The notes under the pieces: model-generated | Databases searched by the model: none | What the model was told of the DNA's origin: nothing | The model's input: only the letters and a program-made list of their open reading frames with translations | Part shown: positions 43,640 through 52,377 of the stretch, piece by piece | Layout: each line of letters opens with the position of its first letter | Numbering within the stretch: position 1 is the first letter of the stretch | Source of the DNA: Streptomyces sp. NBC_00224 | Lineage (GTDB): Bacteria; Actinomycetota; Actinomycetes; Streptomycetales; Streptomycetaceae | Direction: 5' to 3' | DNA: 64,000 nt | Assembly: GCF_041435195.1 (NCBI RefSeq) | Contig: NZ_CP108106.1 | Location: 6,363,501 to 6,427,500, forward strand | Made by a program: the position numbers and the translations under genes

Positions 43640-43675
43640 AACACGCCCCCTGTCTTTCGGGACAGGGGGCGTGTT
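43640..43675 (+). terminator. Terminator of leuCD
   Basis: AACACGCCCCCTGTC (43640-43654) pairs with GACAGGGGGCGTGTT (43661-43675), a perfect 15-bp stem with a 6-base loop. Confidence 0.88.
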
Positions 43676-43839
43676 GCGTTGCGGGGTGTCAGGGTGGCGT
43701 CAACTAGCCTAGGCTGCACTGCAGATGGCCGGATTGGGACTTGCGCTACCGGTGGTCGTTGGGGGGCCGGAAACCACCCGGAATCCCTCAGTTGCCCCCG
43801 CCGGAGGCGACAACTCGCCCCAGATGGCACAATCGGCGC

Positions 43840-44067
43840 ATGGAACGCGACAGCCAACTCAAGCTCTACCGGGTCGTCGCGGACCAACTGAAAGAAGCGC
43901 ACACAGTGGTGCGCGAACTGCAAGTCCCGGAGGGCGTACGGATGGCGCTGTCCCGGAAGCTGCTGGTCATCACAGCGGCTGCCAAACACGATCTCGCCGA
44001 CGCGGCAAGGCGTCTGGACCGGTTGATGAAGGACCTCGACGAGGGCCGATTCCCCGAAGGCGACTGA
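43840..44067 (+). CDS. Small conserved helical protein of unknown function
   Basis: This 75-residue protein (ERDSQLKLYRVVADQLKEAH at the start; AAKHDLADAARRLDRLMKDLDEG near the end) is entirely helical and charged, with no membrane segment. It sits between leuD and hupS, a position where Streptomyces genomes carry such a small gene. The ATG at 43840 is chosen over one 33 codons earlier because the extension is unlike protein and has no Shine-Dalgarno. Function unknown. Confidence 0.75.
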   Translation: MERDSQLKLYRVVADQLKEAHTVVRELQVPEGVRMALSRKLLVITAAAKHDLADAARRLDRLMKDLDEGRFPEGD

Positions 44068-44212
44068 GTCACAAGGAGTTCGGCGAAGGCCGACTTCGTT
44101 GCGGCACTAGGGTGATTAGCCCGTTTCGTGTTTGATTTGCGGTATATATCTGCCTAACGTGCGAAAAAGCCAGAACAGATTCGTTCCGGCCAATGTCTCC
44201 GAAGGGGAAGAC

Positions 44213-44881
44213 GTGAACAAGGCGCAGCTCGTAGAAGCGATTGCCGACAAGCTCGGCGGCCGACAGCAGGCCGCGGACGCCGTGGACGCGGTGCTGGACG
44301 CGGTCGTCCGGGCCGTCGTCGCCGGCGACCGTGTCTCGGTCACCGGTTTCGGTTCGTTCGAGAAGGTCGACCGTCCGGCCCGGTACGCCCGCAACCCGCA
44401 GACGGGTGAGCGCGTGCGGGTCAAGAAGACCTCGGTTCCGCGCTTCCGTGCGGGTCAGGGCTTCAAGGACCTGGTCAGCGGCTCGAAGAAGCTCCCCAAG
44501 GGTGACGAGGTCGCCGTGAAGAAGGCGCCCAAGGGCAGCCTCTCCGGTGGCACGTCCAGCCGGAGCACGGTCAAGAAGGCCGCGGCGAAGAAGGCCACCA
44601 CCGCCAAGAAGGCCGCCGCCAAGAAGACCACGGCGAAGAAGACCGTCGCGAAGAAGACCGCCACGAAGGCCGTGGCGAAGACGACGGCGGCGAAGAAGAC
44701 CACCGCCAAGAAGGCCGCCACCGCCAAGAAGGCGACCCCGGCCAAGAAGGCGACCACCACCAAGAAGGCCGTGGCGAAGAAGACCGCGCCCGCGAAGAAG
44801 GCCGTCGCGAAGAAGGCGCCCGCCAAGAAGGTCACCGCGCGCAAGACCACCGCCAAGAAGACGACTGCCCGCAAGAAGTAG
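44213..44881 (+). CDS. hupS: HU-family nucleoid protein with Lys/Ala-rich tail
   Basis: This 222-residue protein has an HU core over residues 1 to about 95 (NKAQLVEAIADKLGGRQQAAD, VSVTGFGSFEKVDRPARYARNPQTGE). A tail of about 125 residues follows, made of KKAAAKK/TAKK-type repeats like eukaryotic histone H1. This is HupS, which in Streptomyces compacts the chromosome during sporulation and protects spores. GTG start follows GAAGGGGAAGAC. The tail DNA is low-complexity, with tandem AAG/GCC codons. A GGTATA element in the upstream AT-rich region may belong to a stress-sigma promoter. A terminator follows. Confidence 0.96.
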   Translation: MNKAQLVEAIADKLGGRQQAADAVDAVLDAVVRAVVAGDRVSVTGFGSFEKVDRPARYARNPQTGERVRVKKTSVPRFRAGQGFKDLVSGSKKLPKGDEVAVKKAPKGSLSGGTSSRSTVKKAAAKKATTAKKAAAKKTTAKKTVAKKTATKAVAKTTAAKKTTAKKAATAKKATPAKKATTTKKAVAKKTAPAKKAVAKKAPAKKVTARKTTAKKTTARKK

Positions 44882-44905
44882 GCACCGCCGGACGGCTCAC
44901 GCGCC

Positions 44906-44935
44906 GGGCCGGGCTCCCCTCGGGGAGCCCGGCCC
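44906..44935 (+). terminator. Terminator of hupS
   Basis: GGGCCGGGCTCCCC (44906-44919) pairs with GGGGAGCCCGGCCC (44922-44935), a perfect 14-bp stem 25 bases after the stop. There is no U-tract. Confidence 0.7.
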
Positions 44936-44987
44936 GCGGCGTGTCCGGCCCGCCCTCGGAGGGTCCGCACCCTCAGAAGGCCTGTCC

Positions 44988-45191
44988 TCAGAAGGTCTGC
45001 AGCGTCACCAGTGTGATGCGCAGGGACGTGCCCGCGCCCTCCGTCTCGATACGGACGCGCTGGCCCACCCGCAGCAGCCGCAGCCCGCCCGCGTCGAACG
45101 CCTCGGCCCCGAAGTCCACCGGGGTGCCGTCGTCGAGCAGCACACTGCCGCTGCGGGTCTCGAAGTCGTATGTGTACGCGGTCGCCTGCAT
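44988..45191 (-). CDS. Small conserved beta-strand protein of unknown function
   Basis: This 67-residue protein (QATAYTYDFETRSGSVLLDDG, then [17 protein letters not shown]) looks like a small beta-barrel of the cold-shock or OB size, with alternating hydrophobic strands. It follows cofC on the same strand with about 10 bases between. An earlier ATG at 45221 would overlap cofC; I prefer 45191 because QATAYTYDFE begins the ordered sequence. Function unknown. Confidence 0.65.
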   Translation of the reverse strand: MQATAYTYDFETRSGSVLLDDGTPVDFGAEAFDAGGLRLLRVGQRVRIETEGAGTSLRITLVTLQTF

Positions 45192-45201
45192 GCCAAAGAG
45201 A

Positions 45202-45936
45202 CTAGTGCCCCGGTACGACATCCACCGCTGCCCGCAGCGCCGCCGTCGCCGGGCCCGGGCCCAGGGCCAGGGCGGTCAGCAGATCCGCGCCGGTGTCCAC
45301 GTCCTGGCGAACCGAGTCCACCCCGCCCAGCAGGATTTCCGCCGCCCCCGAGGCCGAATGCGCGGCGCGCGACGGGCCGCCGAAAACCGGGGCCAAATCC
45401 ACCCCGGGCCCGGCCGAAAGGAATGTCGTCCCGATTCCGGCGGCATCGGCCAGAAATGCGCGCGGAAATGCGGAGGCGGCATCCAGGACCCGGCCCAATT
45501 CCGCCGGCCGCAGTGCGGGCAGATCCGCGTTCAGGGCCGCGACCGCCGCCCCGGGGCGCAGGGCCCGTACCGCGTACGCCCCGTGCGCGAGGGCGGCGTT
45601 GAGGCCGGCGCCCGGGCGGTCCTCGACGATCCGGGCGCCGAGCGCGGCCAGCTCCGCGCCCGCCAGCGGATCGTCCGTGACGACCGCCACATCCCGTACC
45701 GCCGGGCAGGTGAGCGCCGCCCCCACGGTGTCCAGGGCGAACGCCAGAGCGAGCCGGGGCCGCAGCGCCGCGCCGACGGCGGCGGCGAGCCTGCTCTTCG
45801 CCAGTGCCAACGGCTTCAGCGGCACGACCAGGGACCAGCGGCCCGGTGATGCGGTGTTCGTGGCGTCCCCCTCGCTCTTGTCTCTCCCCGCCCCGTCGAA
45901 CGGATAGCCGCTGGACAGGACGGGGATCATTGTCAC
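45202..45936 (-). CDS. cofC: 2-phospho-L-lactate guanylyltransferase (coenzyme F420 synthesis)
   Basis: This protein of about 244 residues has the CofC/FbiD pattern: WSLVVPLKPLALAKSRLAAAVG near the start, VAVVTDDPLAGAELAALGARIVEDRPGAGLNAAL, VAALNADLPALRPAELG, and FLADAAGIGTTFLSAGPG. It activates phospholactate or phosphoenolpyruvate with GTP to form the F420 side-chain donor. The first 30 residues are poorly conserved and no clear Shine-Dalgarno precedes GTG 45936 or ATG 45930, so the start is uncertain. No other F420 gene lies in the window. Confidence 0.87.
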   Translation of the reverse strand: MTMIPVLSSGYPFDGAGRDKSEGDATNTASPGRWSLVVPLKPLALAKSRLAAAVGAALRPRLALAFALDTVGAALTCPAVRDVAVVTDDPLAGAELAALGARIVEDRPGAGLNAALAHGAYAVRALRPGAAVAALNADLPALRPAELGRVLDAASAFPRAFLADAAGIGTTFLSAGPGVDLAPVFGGPSRAAHSASGAAEILLGGVDSVRQDVDTGADLLTALALGPGPATAALRAAVDVVPGH

Positions 45937-46069
45937 CCGGCCAGGAGGAGTCGCCCCGCGGTCGGGGCGTACGGTGTTCTCGACAGACCGGAGGGCCGGG
46001 GCGACACTTGCTCCCTGCGTTGGTCGCGCAGTGGTCGACAGTGGTCTGTCCTAGAGGAAGGTGCTCCGA

Positions 46070-46822
46070 GTGTCCCGCCGCAGAATCGGCTTCTGGTACC
46101 GCCTGGCGGCGGTCATCGCCAAACCTCCACTGGTGGTGCTTTTCAAGCGGGACTGGCACGGAATGGAGAACATTCCGGCGGACGGCGGCTTTATCACCGC
46201 CGTCAATCACAACTCGTATCTCGACATGTTCTCCTACGGACACTTCCAGTACAACACCGGACGGGTCCCCCGATTCCTCGCCAAGGCGGCGCTCTTCAAG
46301 GTGCCCGTGGTGGGACCGCTGCTGCGCGGCACGGGCCAGATTCCCGTCTACCGCGAGTCCTCCAACGCCTTCGGCGCCTTCCGGGCCGCCGTCGAGGCCA
46401 TCGAGCGGGGTGAATGCGTCGTGTTCTACCCCGAGGGCACCCTCACCCGCGACCCCGACATGTGGCCGATGACCGCCAAGACCGGTGTCGCGCGCGCCGC
46501 GCTGCAGACGAAGGCCCCGGTCATCCCGGTCGCCCAGTGGGGCGCCAACTTGGCGATGCCGCCCTACGCCAAGGAGAAGAAGGTCCGCTTCTTCCCCCGC
46601 AAGACCCTCCAGGTGCAGGCCGGTCCGCCGGTCGACCTCGACCGCTTCTACGACAAGGAGCCCACCCCCGAGGTGCTGCGCGAGGCGACCGAGGTCATCA
46701 TGGCCGCGGTCACCCGCCAGCTGGAGGAGATCCGGGGCGAGAGCGCCCCCGCGAAGCCGTACGATCCGCGCGAAGTCCGCGCACAGCAGCGCCGCAAGGC
46801 CGCCGGGGAGGGCACCAAGTGA
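46070..46822 (+). CDS. plsC: 1-acylglycerol-3-phosphate acyltransferase
   Basis: This 250-residue PlsC-type acyltransferase has the catalytic motif NHNSYLDMF, then GTGQIPVYRES, the substrate motif FYPEGTLTRDPDMWPM and PVIPVAQWGAN. It transfers an acyl chain to lysophosphatidic acid at the membrane, making phosphatidate. GTG at 46070 is chosen because GAGGAAG lies 9 bases upstream; a GTG at 46061 is too close to that site. It overlaps gpsA by four bases (GTGA), so the two form an operon for phospholipid precursors. Confidence 0.94.
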   Translation: MSRRRIGFWYRLAAVIAKPPLVVLFKRDWHGMENIPADGGFITAVNHNSYLDMFSYGHFQYNTGRVPRFLAKAALFKVPVVGPLLRGTGQIPVYRESSNAFGAFRAAVEAIERGECVVFYPEGTLTRDPDMWPMTAKTGVARAALQTKAPVIPVAQWGANLAMPPYAKEKKVRFFPRKTLQVQAGPPVDLDRFYDKEPTPEVLREATEVIMAAVTRQLEEIRGESAPAKPYDPREVRAQQRRKAAGEGTK

Positions 46823-47832
46823 CTCACGCCGCCACCAAGGCAGCAGTATTCGGAACCGGCTCCTGGGGTACGGCGTTCGCCATGGTCCTCGCCGACGCGG
46901 GCTGCGAGGTGACCCTCTGGGGCCGCCGCCCCGAACTCGCCGAGGCGATCAACACCACCCGCACCAACCCCGACTACCTGCCGGGCATCGAACTGCCCGC
47001 GGCGGTACGGGCGACCACCGACCCCGCCGAGGCCGCCGAGGGCGCCGACTTCACCGTCCTGGCCGTGCCCTCGCAGACGCTGCGCGGCAACCTCGCCGCC
47101 TGGACGCCGCTGCTCGCCCCCGGCACCGTGCTCGTGTCCCTGATGAAGGGCGTCGAACTCGGCACCGCCAAGCGGATGAGCGAGGTGATCGAGGAGGTCG
47201 CCAAGGTCTCCGCCGACCGCGTCGCCGTGGTCACCGGCCCCAACCTCGCCAAGGAGATCGCCCAGCGCCGGCCCGCCGCCGCCGTGGTCGCCTGCCGCGA
47301 CGAGGCCGTCGCCCAGCGCCTCCAGGCCGCCTGCCACACCCCGTACTTCCGCCCGTACACGAACACCGACGTCGTCGGCTGCGAGCTCGGTGGCGCCGTC
47401 AAGAACGTCATCGGGCTCGCGGTGGGCATCGCCGACGGCATGGGCCTGGGCGACAACGCCAAGGGCTCGCTCATCACCCGGGGCCTCGCCGAAACCACCC
47501 GGCTCGGCCTCGCGATGGGCGCCGACCCGCTGACCTTCTCCGGTCTCGCGGGCCTCGGCGACCTCGTCGCCACCTGCTCCTCGCCGCTCTCGCGCAACCA
47601 CACCTTCGGCACCAACCTCGGCCGGGGCATGACGCTCCAGGAGACCATCGCGGTCACCAAGCAGACCGCCGAGGGCGTCAAGTCCTGCGAGTCCGTACTG
47701 GATCTGGCCCGCCGCCACGGTGTCGACATGCCCATCACCGAGACCGTCGTCGGCATCGTCCACGAGGGCAAGCCCCCGGTGGTCGCCCTCAAGGAGCTGA
47801 TGTCGCGCAGCGCCAAGTCCGAGCGGCGCTGA
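46819..47832 (+). CDS. gpsA: Glycerol-3-phosphate dehydrogenase [NAD(P)+]
   Basis: This 337-residue protein has an N-terminal Rossmann motif (AAVFGTGSWGTAFAMVLADAG), the loop SLMKGVE, and the substrate-binding section VGCELGGAVKNVIGLAVGIADGMGLGDNAK with the catalytic Lys in GGAVKN. It reduces dihydroxyacetone phosphate to glycerol-3-phosphate for phospholipids. It is coupled to plsC by overlap and followed 34 bases later by ddl. Confidence 0.96.
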   Translation: MTHAATKAAVFGTGSWGTAFAMVLADAGCEVTLWGRRPELAEAINTTRTNPDYLPGIELPAAVRATTDPAEAAEGADFTVLAVPSQTLRGNLAAWTPLLAPGTVLVSLMKGVELGTAKRMSEVIEEVAKVSADRVAVVTGPNLAKEIAQRRPAAAVVACRDEAVAQRLQAACHTPYFRPYTNTDVVGCELGGAVKNVIGLAVGIADGMGLGDNAKGSLITRGLAETTRLGLAMGADPLTFSGLAGLGDLVATCSSPLSRNHTFGTNLGRGMTLQETIAVTKQTAEGVKSCESVLDLARRHGVDMPITETVVGIVHEGKPPVVALKELMSRSAKSERR

Positions 47833-47866
47833 AGGCGGCGGACCGAACGGGTACGCTCAACGCGAT

Positions 47867-49030
47867 ATGAGCAGCGAGAACCTCCCCCAGAGCCCTGAGA
47901 GCAGCCAGCAGCCGCGCAAGCCGCGGGTGGCCGTCGTGTTCGGCGGCCGCAGCTCCGAGCACGGCATCTCGGTCGTCACCGCCGGTGCCGTGCTGCGCGC
48001 CATCGACCGTACGAAGTACGACGTGCTGCCCATCGGCATCACGACGGACGGCCGCTGGGCGCTCACCGCCGACGAGCCGGAGCGGATGGCCATCGCCGAC
48101 CGCAAGGTGCCCAGCGTGGCGGAGCTCGCCGAGTCCGCAGAGGGCGCCGTCGTGCTCCCCGTGGACCCCAACAGCCGCGAGGTCGTCTACACCGAGCCCG
48201 GCGCGGTCCCCAAGGCGCTGGGCGAGGTCGACGTCGTCTTCCCGGTGCTCCACGGCCCGTACGGCGAGGACGGCACCCTCCAGGGCCTCCTGGAACTCTC
48301 CGGTGTCCCCTACGTCGGCTCGGGCGTGCTCGCCTCGGCCGTCGGCCAGGACAAGGACTACATGAAGCGGGTGTTCACCTCGTTCGGGCTGGCCGTCGGC
48401 CCCTACCTGGTGGTCCGGCCGCGCGAGTGGGAGCAGGACGAGCAGGGCGCGCGTAAGCGGATCGCCGCGTTCGCGGGCGAGCACGGCTGGCCGCTGTTCA
48501 TCAAGCCGGCCCGGGCCGGCTCCTCCTTCGGCATCACCAAGGTCGACTCCTTCGAGGGCCTGGACGAGGCCATCGAGGAGGCGCGGCGCCACGACCCCAA
48601 GTTCCTGGTCGAGTCGCTGCTGCGCGGCCGTGAGATCGAGTGCGGCGTCCTGGAGTTCGAGGACGGGCCGCGCGCGAGCGTGCCGGCCGAGATCCCGCCG
48701 GTCAGCGACCACGCGTTCTACGACTTCGAGGCCAAGTACATCGACTCGGCCGACGGGATCGTGCCCGCCCCGATCGGCGCCGAGGCCACCGCCGAGGTGC
48801 GCCGGCTCGCCGTGGAGGCGTTCGAGGCCGCGTCCTGCGAGGGGCTGGTCCGGGCGGACTTCTTCCTCCAGGAGAACGGCGAGTTCGTGATCAACGAGAT
48901 CAACACGATGCCGGGGTTCACGCCGATCTCGATGTACCCGCGCATGTGGGAGGCGACCGGCGTGGACTACGCGGAGCTGGTGGACCGGCTCATCGACGCG
49001 GCGCTGCGCCGTTCGACGGGCCTGCGCTAG
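47867..49030 (+). CDS. ddlA: D-alanine--D-alanine ligase
   Basis: This 387-residue ATP-grasp ligase has VAVVFGGRSSEHGIS, HGPYGEDGTLQGLLE, ATP-binding FIKPARAGSSFGITKV and the metal site FVINEINTMPGFTPIS. The omega loop reads FEAKYID; a Tyr here marks D-Ala-D-Ala ligases, in contrast to VanA-type D-lactate ligases. It makes the peptidoglycan terminal dipeptide in the cytosol. Its 3' end overlaps the convergent DUF3515 gene by four bases. Confidence 0.95.
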   Translation: MSSENLPQSPESSQQPRKPRVAVVFGGRSSEHGISVVTAGAVLRAIDRTKYDVLPIGITTDGRWALTADEPERMAIADRKVPSVAELAESAEGAVVLPVDPNSREVVYTEPGAVPKALGEVDVVFPVLHGPYGEDGTLQGLLELSGVPYVGSGVLASAVGQDKDYMKRVFTSFGLAVGPYLVVRPREWEQDEQGARKRIAAFAGEHGWPLFIKPARAGSSFGITKVDSFEGLDEAIEEARRHDPKFLVESLLRGREIECGVLEFEDGPRASVPAEIPPVSDHAFYDFEAKYIDSADGIVPAPIGAEATAEVRRLAVEAFEAASCEGLVRADFFLQENGEFVINEINTMPGFTPISMYPRMWEATGVDYAELVDRLIDAALRRSTGLR

Positions 49031-49509
49031 ACCGTCTTCGGGATGGCCTTCTGTACGGGGGCGCCGAACGGCTGGAGCACCGACGCGTCGTTCGCGTACC
49101 GCTTCCCCGTTCGCAGCTCGACGTAGGGGTCCCGGTACTGGGTGATGAAGCGGGGCCCCTCGGCGCGCCGCTGCACGGTCCAGTCGACGCCCTCCACGCC
49201 GACGCCCGGGAGCGTCGGATCCGACATCTCCTCGGGTCGCGGAATGCCGCAGCGCAGTACGATCTCCGCGTCCCCGTTCCCCCACCGGGCCGTCAGCGGT
49301 GAGTCAGGGGTGGGGTCGTGCCGCTTCTGCCCGGCCACGGTGTCCGGCAGCGCCTTGTCCAGCGCCGCGCAGGCGGCCGCCTCCTTCGCCGCCGGCGAGG
49401 GAACCGCGGCCCCCGCGTCGGCGTCGGACGAGGAAGAACAGCCCGCGGCCGCCATGAGCATGGCGACCGCGGGCAGGACGAGCAGCGGACGGCGGCGCGG
49501 AGAAGTCAC
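49027..49509 (-). CDS. DUF3515 lipoprotein
   Basis: This 160-residue protein has a lipobox-like signal (LLVLPAVAMLMAAAGCSSSS, Cys at about 24). The exported part has GQKRHDPTPDSPLTARWGN and EIVLRCGIPRPEEM, then YRDPYVELRTGKRYAND, matching DUF3515 proteins that sit next to ddl or thiL in actinobacteria. Start is GTG at 49509. Function unknown; cell-envelope location likely. Confidence 0.87.
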   Translation of the reverse strand: MTSPRRRPLLVLPAVAMLMAAAGCSSSSDADAGAAVPSPAAKEAAACAALDKALPDTVAGQKRHDPTPDSPLTARWGNGDAEIVLRCGIPRPEEMSDPTLPGVGVEGVDWTVQRRAEGPRFITQYRDPYVELRTGKRYANDASVLQPFGAPVQKAIPKTV

Positions 49510-49529
49510 CGGTCAAGGGTAAGCGGGGG

Positions 49530-49763
49530 CTACAGATGAACCACCGGGCAGGTCAGGGTGCGGGTGATCCCGTCCACCTGCTGGACCCTGGCGACCACCA
49601 TGCGGCCCAGCTCGTCGACCGTGTCCGCCTGGGCGCGCACGATCACGTCGTACGGCCCGGTGACGTCCTCGGCCTGGATCACTCCCGGAATCTTTGCGAT
49701 GGTCTCGGCGACGGTCGACGCCTTGCCCACCTCGGTCTGGATGAGGATGTACGCCTGTACCAC
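49530..49763 (-). CDS. Lrp/AsnC ligand-binding (RAM) domain protein, stand-alone
   Basis: This 77-residue protein (VQAYILIQTEVGKASTVAETIAKIPGV, then YDVIVRAQADTVDELGRMVVARVQQVDGI) is the ligand-binding beta-alpha domain of Lrp/AsnC regulators without the DNA-binding part. Start GTG at 49763 has GGAGG 4 bases upstream. Such stand-alone RAM proteins bind amino acids and modulate full-length Lrp. It follows the DUF3515 gene in reverse order on the same strand with a 20-base gap. Confidence 0.9.
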   Translation of the reverse strand: MVQAYILIQTEVGKASTVAETIAKIPGVIQAEDVTGPYDVIVRAQADTVDELGRMVVARVQQVDGITRTLTCPVVHL

Positions 49764-49996
49764 GGAACCTCCAGGGCGGCCACGAGGATCATGTCCCCTC
49801 CCTACGGCGGGGAGGCCCAAGGGGGGAAGAAAGAGACGCCACGGTATCGCGTCGCCGTGTGCGCCGGGGAGTACCGCGCAGGCGCGGGCGCTCGCACATC
49901 CGCGTGCGCGGAGCAGAAGTTGACGTATGTGTTGACGGTACCCACCGAGGTGACCGCTCGCGACCGCGAGCGCGCCGGGTGCCAAGGGGTAAGAGG
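49764..49996. promoter_or_regulatory. Divergent region upstream of thiL
   Basis: Two TTGACG elements, 12 bases apart (49920-49925 and 49932-49937), and a hairpin CGCTCGCG (49955-49962) / CGCGAGCG (49965-49972) lie before thiL. No TPP riboswitch motif was seen. The region is intergenic and free of a convincing gene. Confidence 0.4.
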
Positions 49997-50974
49997 ATGA
50001 GAGGTGGCACGGTGAAAGGCACTGTGGGCGAGTTGGGGGAGTTCGGGCTCATCAGGGAGCTGACCTCCCGGCTCACCTCGACCCCCGCCGTACGGATCGG
50101 CCCCGGCGACGACGCCGCGGTCGTGACCGCACCCGACCGCAGGGTGGTGGCGAGCACGGACATCCTCCTGGAGGGCCGCCACTTCCGGCGCGACTGGTCG
50201 ACCGCGTACGACGTGGGCCGCAAGGCCGCCGCGCAGAATCTGGCCGATATCGCCGCCATGGGCGCGGTCCCGACCGCGCTGCTGCTCGGCCTGGTCGTCC
50301 CGGCCGAGCTCCCGGCCACCTGGCCGATCGAGCTGATGGACGGGATCCGCGACGAGTGCCAGGTCGCGGGGGCGGCCGTGGTCGGCGGCGACGTGGTCCG
50401 CGGCGACACCATCACCGTCGCCATCACCGCCCTCGGCGACCTGCGCAACCACGAGCCGGTGACCCGCGGCGGCGCGCAGCCCGGCGACGTGGTCGCGGTG
50501 ACCGGCTGGCTCGGGTGGTCGGCGGCGGGTTACGCGGTCCTCTCGCGCGGCTTCCGCTCGCCGCGCGCCTTCGTGGAGGCCCACCGCCGACCGGAGCCGC
50601 CGTACCACGCGGGCCCCGCGGCCGCCGGGCTCGGCGCCACCGCCATGACGGACGTCAGCGACGGCCTGGTGGCGGATCTCGGGCACATCGCGGAGGCGAG
50701 CAAGGTCCGTATCGACCTGCGCTCGGGCCTGATCGACATCCCGACGCAGATGAACGACATCGGCCAGGCGGTCGGCGTCGACCCGCTCCAGTGGGTGCTG
50801 ACCGGGGGAGAGGACCACGCCATCGTGGCGACCTTCCCGCCGGACGTGAAGCTGCCCGCCCGCTGGAAGGTCATCGGGGAGGTCCTCAACCCCTCGGCGC
50901 TGCCCCAGGTCACCGTCGACGGCGCCCCCTGGACCGCCAAGGGCGGCTGGGACCACTTCGGGGACGAGGAGTGA
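49997..50974 (+). CDS. thiL: Thiamine-monophosphate kinase
   Basis: This 325-residue protein has the ThiL/AIR-synthase fold: [67 protein letters not shown] and [13 protein letters not shown], then [13 protein letters not shown]. It phosphorylates thiamine monophosphate to the diphosphate. ATG 49997 is chosen with AAGGGGTAAGAGG upstream; a GTG at 50012 with AGAGGTGG is almost as good. Its stop overlaps the GTG of thiD by four bases. Confidence 0.95.
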   Translation: MRGGTVKGTVGELGEFGLIRELTSRLTSTPAVRIGPGDDAAVVTAPDRRVVASTDILLEGRHFRRDWSTAYDVGRKAAAQNLADIAAMGAVPTALLLGLVVPAELPATWPIELMDGIRDECQVAGAAVVGGDVVRGDTITVAITALGDLRNHEPVTRGGAQPGDVVAVTGWLGWSAAGYAVLSRGFRSPRAFVEAHRRPEPPYHAGPAAAGLGATAMTDVSDGLVADLGHIAEASKVRIDLRSGLIDIPTQMNDIGQAVGVDPLQWVLTGGEDHAIVATFPPDVKLPARWKVIGEVLNPSALPQVTVDGAPWTAKGGWDHFGDEE

Positions 50975-51765
50975 GCGCCGCCCCGCCCCGGGTGCTGACC
51001 GTCGCCGGTTCCGACTCCGGCGGCGGCGCGGGCATCCAGGCCGACCTCAAGACGATGCTGGCCCTGGGCGTCCACGGGATGAGCGTGATCACCGCGGTGA
51101 CCGCGCAGAACTCGCTGGGCGTCCAGGGTGCCTGGGAGCTGCCCGCCGAAGCGGTCCGGGCGCAGTACCGCTCGGTCGTCGACGACATCGGCGTCCAGGC
51201 CGTGAAGACCGGAATGCTCTCCTCCGCCGCGCTGGTGGAGACCGTGGCGGAACTCCTGTCCGGCACGGACGCGCCGGTGGTCGTGGACCCCGTGGGCGTC
51301 TCCAAGCACGGCGACGCGCTGCTCGCCGCCGAGGCGCTGGATTCCGTACGGAAAAGGCTGCTGCCGACAGCGACCGTGGCCACACCCAACCTGGACGAAG
51401 TGGCGCAGCTCACGGGCGTACGGGTCGAGGACGAGGACGGGATGCGGCGGGCGGCCGACGCGATCCTCGCCTTCGGCCCCCGCTGGGCCCTGATCAAGGG
51501 CGGCCACTTCCCGGGCGACGCGATCGACCTGCTCACCGACGGCACGGAGGAGCACTGGCTCCGAGCCCCGCGCCACGACAACCGCCACACCCACGGCACG
51601 GGCTGCACTTTGGCGTCGGCGGTGGCGTCGGGCTTGGCGAAGGGACTCCCGGTCCCGGAGGCGGTGAGGCAGGCGAAGGAGTACGTGACGGGCGCGATCG
51701 CGCAGGGCTTCGCGCTGGGGTCGGGAATCGGCCCGGTGGACCACTTCTGGCAACACCGCACCTGA
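50971..51765 (+). CDS. thiD: Hydroxymethylpyrimidine (phosphate) kinase
   Basis: This 264-residue ribokinase-fold enzyme has [51 protein letters not shown] and the anion hole [18 protein letters not shown]. It makes HMP-pyrophosphate in thiamine synthesis. GTG start overlaps thiL, so the genes are coupled. Confidence 0.96.
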   Translation: MSAAPPRVLTVAGSDSGGGAGIQADLKTMLALGVHGMSVITAVTAQNSLGVQGAWELPAEAVRAQYRSVVDDIGVQAVKTGMLSSAALVETVAELLSGTDAPVVVDPVGVSKHGDALLAAEALDSVRKRLLPTATVATPNLDEVAQLTGVRVEDEDGMRRAADAILAFGPRWALIKGGHFPGDAIDLLTDGTEEHWLRAPRHDNRHTHGTGCTLASAVASGLAKGLPVPEAVRQAKEYVTGAIAQGFALGSGIGPVDHFWQHRT

Positions 51766-51816
51766 GGCCACGGGGATCGGCCCGCCGGCTCACGGCTGCC
51801 GATCCCGCACCTCCTA

Positions 51817-51863
51817 GGGGCGCGGGGAACTGCGCGACAAGCCCCACCGGCCCGCAGACGAAC
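51817..51863 (+). repeat. GGGGCGCGGGGAACTG intergenic repeat, single copy
   Basis: A full copy from GGGGCGCGGGGAACTGCGCG to CCCGCAGACGAAC lies in the gap between thiD and the terminator shared with rpmB. Confidence 0.8.
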
Positions 51864-51872
51864 GGGCACGGC

Positions 51873-51906
51873 AAAAAGCCGGCCCACCGAGGTGGACCGG
51901 CTTTTT
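51873..51906. terminator. Bidirectional terminator between thiD and rpmB
   Basis: AAAAAGCCGGCCCAC and GTGGACCGGCTTTTT pair with one mismatch around CGAG. A and T tracts on both sides suit termination of both convergent genes. Confidence 0.88.
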
Positions 51907-51947
51907 AAGGCAACCGCAGGGGCTGCGCTACGACGAAACGTCGCGTG

Positions 51948-52133
51948 TTAGCGCGAGACCTTGCCGGCCTTGATGCACGAGGTGCAGACGTTGAGCCGCT
52001 TCGGCGTCCGACCGACCACGGCACGCACACGCTGGATGTTCGGGTTCCAGCGACGAGACGTACGGCGGTGCGAGTGCGAAATGTTGTTGCCGAAGCTCGG
52101 CCCCTTGCCGCAAACGTCGCAGTTGGCAGCCAC
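51948..52133 (-). CDS. rpmB: 50S ribosomal protein L28
   Basis: This 61-residue protein ([31 protein letters not shown]) is L28. It has the CxxC pair near the start and a second CxxC (CTSC) near the end, so it is the zinc-binding (C+) form. Start is GTG at 52133 with GGAG upstream. The leader RNA may form a long-range stem just before the Shine-Dalgarno. Confidence 0.97.
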   Translation of the reverse strand: MAANCDVCGKGPSFGNNISHSHRRTSRRWNPNIQRVRAVVGRTPKRLNVCTSCIKAGKVSR

Positions 52134-52147
52134 GGGTCACTCCAAAG

Positions 52148-52201
52148 ACTTCAGATGCACTTACAGTGAAATCCGGCGCACCGGAATCAGAGATCTGAAG
52201 T
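52148..52201 (-). promoter_or_regulatory. rpmB leader stem-loop candidate
   Basis: ACTTCAGAT (52148-52156) and ATCTGAAGT (52193-52201) are perfect 9-bp complements separated by 36 bases. The arm nearest rpmB sits directly ahead of TTTGGAG, the Shine-Dalgarno. A small inner hairpin TCCGG-CGCA-CCGGA lies in the loop. The layout could allow autogenous control. Confidence 0.45.
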
Positions 52202-52377
52202 GGCTTGCCGGGGGAATGGCCCGGCTCTCGCCGGGCAACCGAAGCAGCATACAACGGCTGCTCCTGAGATACGAAACTACCATGACCGCCGCCGCACCCC
52301 ACCCCGGGCCCGAGCTCCTCCCCGGGTCTACCCTGCTGCTGGCCCGCAGCTCACCGGCCGCCCAAGGAGGACACCAG

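Noticed and set aside
44560..44880. Tandem AAG/GCC repeats at the end of hupS as a possible repeat array or CRISPR
   Set aside because: They are Lys/Ala codons of the HupS tail, in frame and without regular spacers.
49764..49996. TPP riboswitch upstream of thiL
   Set aside because: I looked for the conserved CTGAGA and surrounding elements and did not find them.
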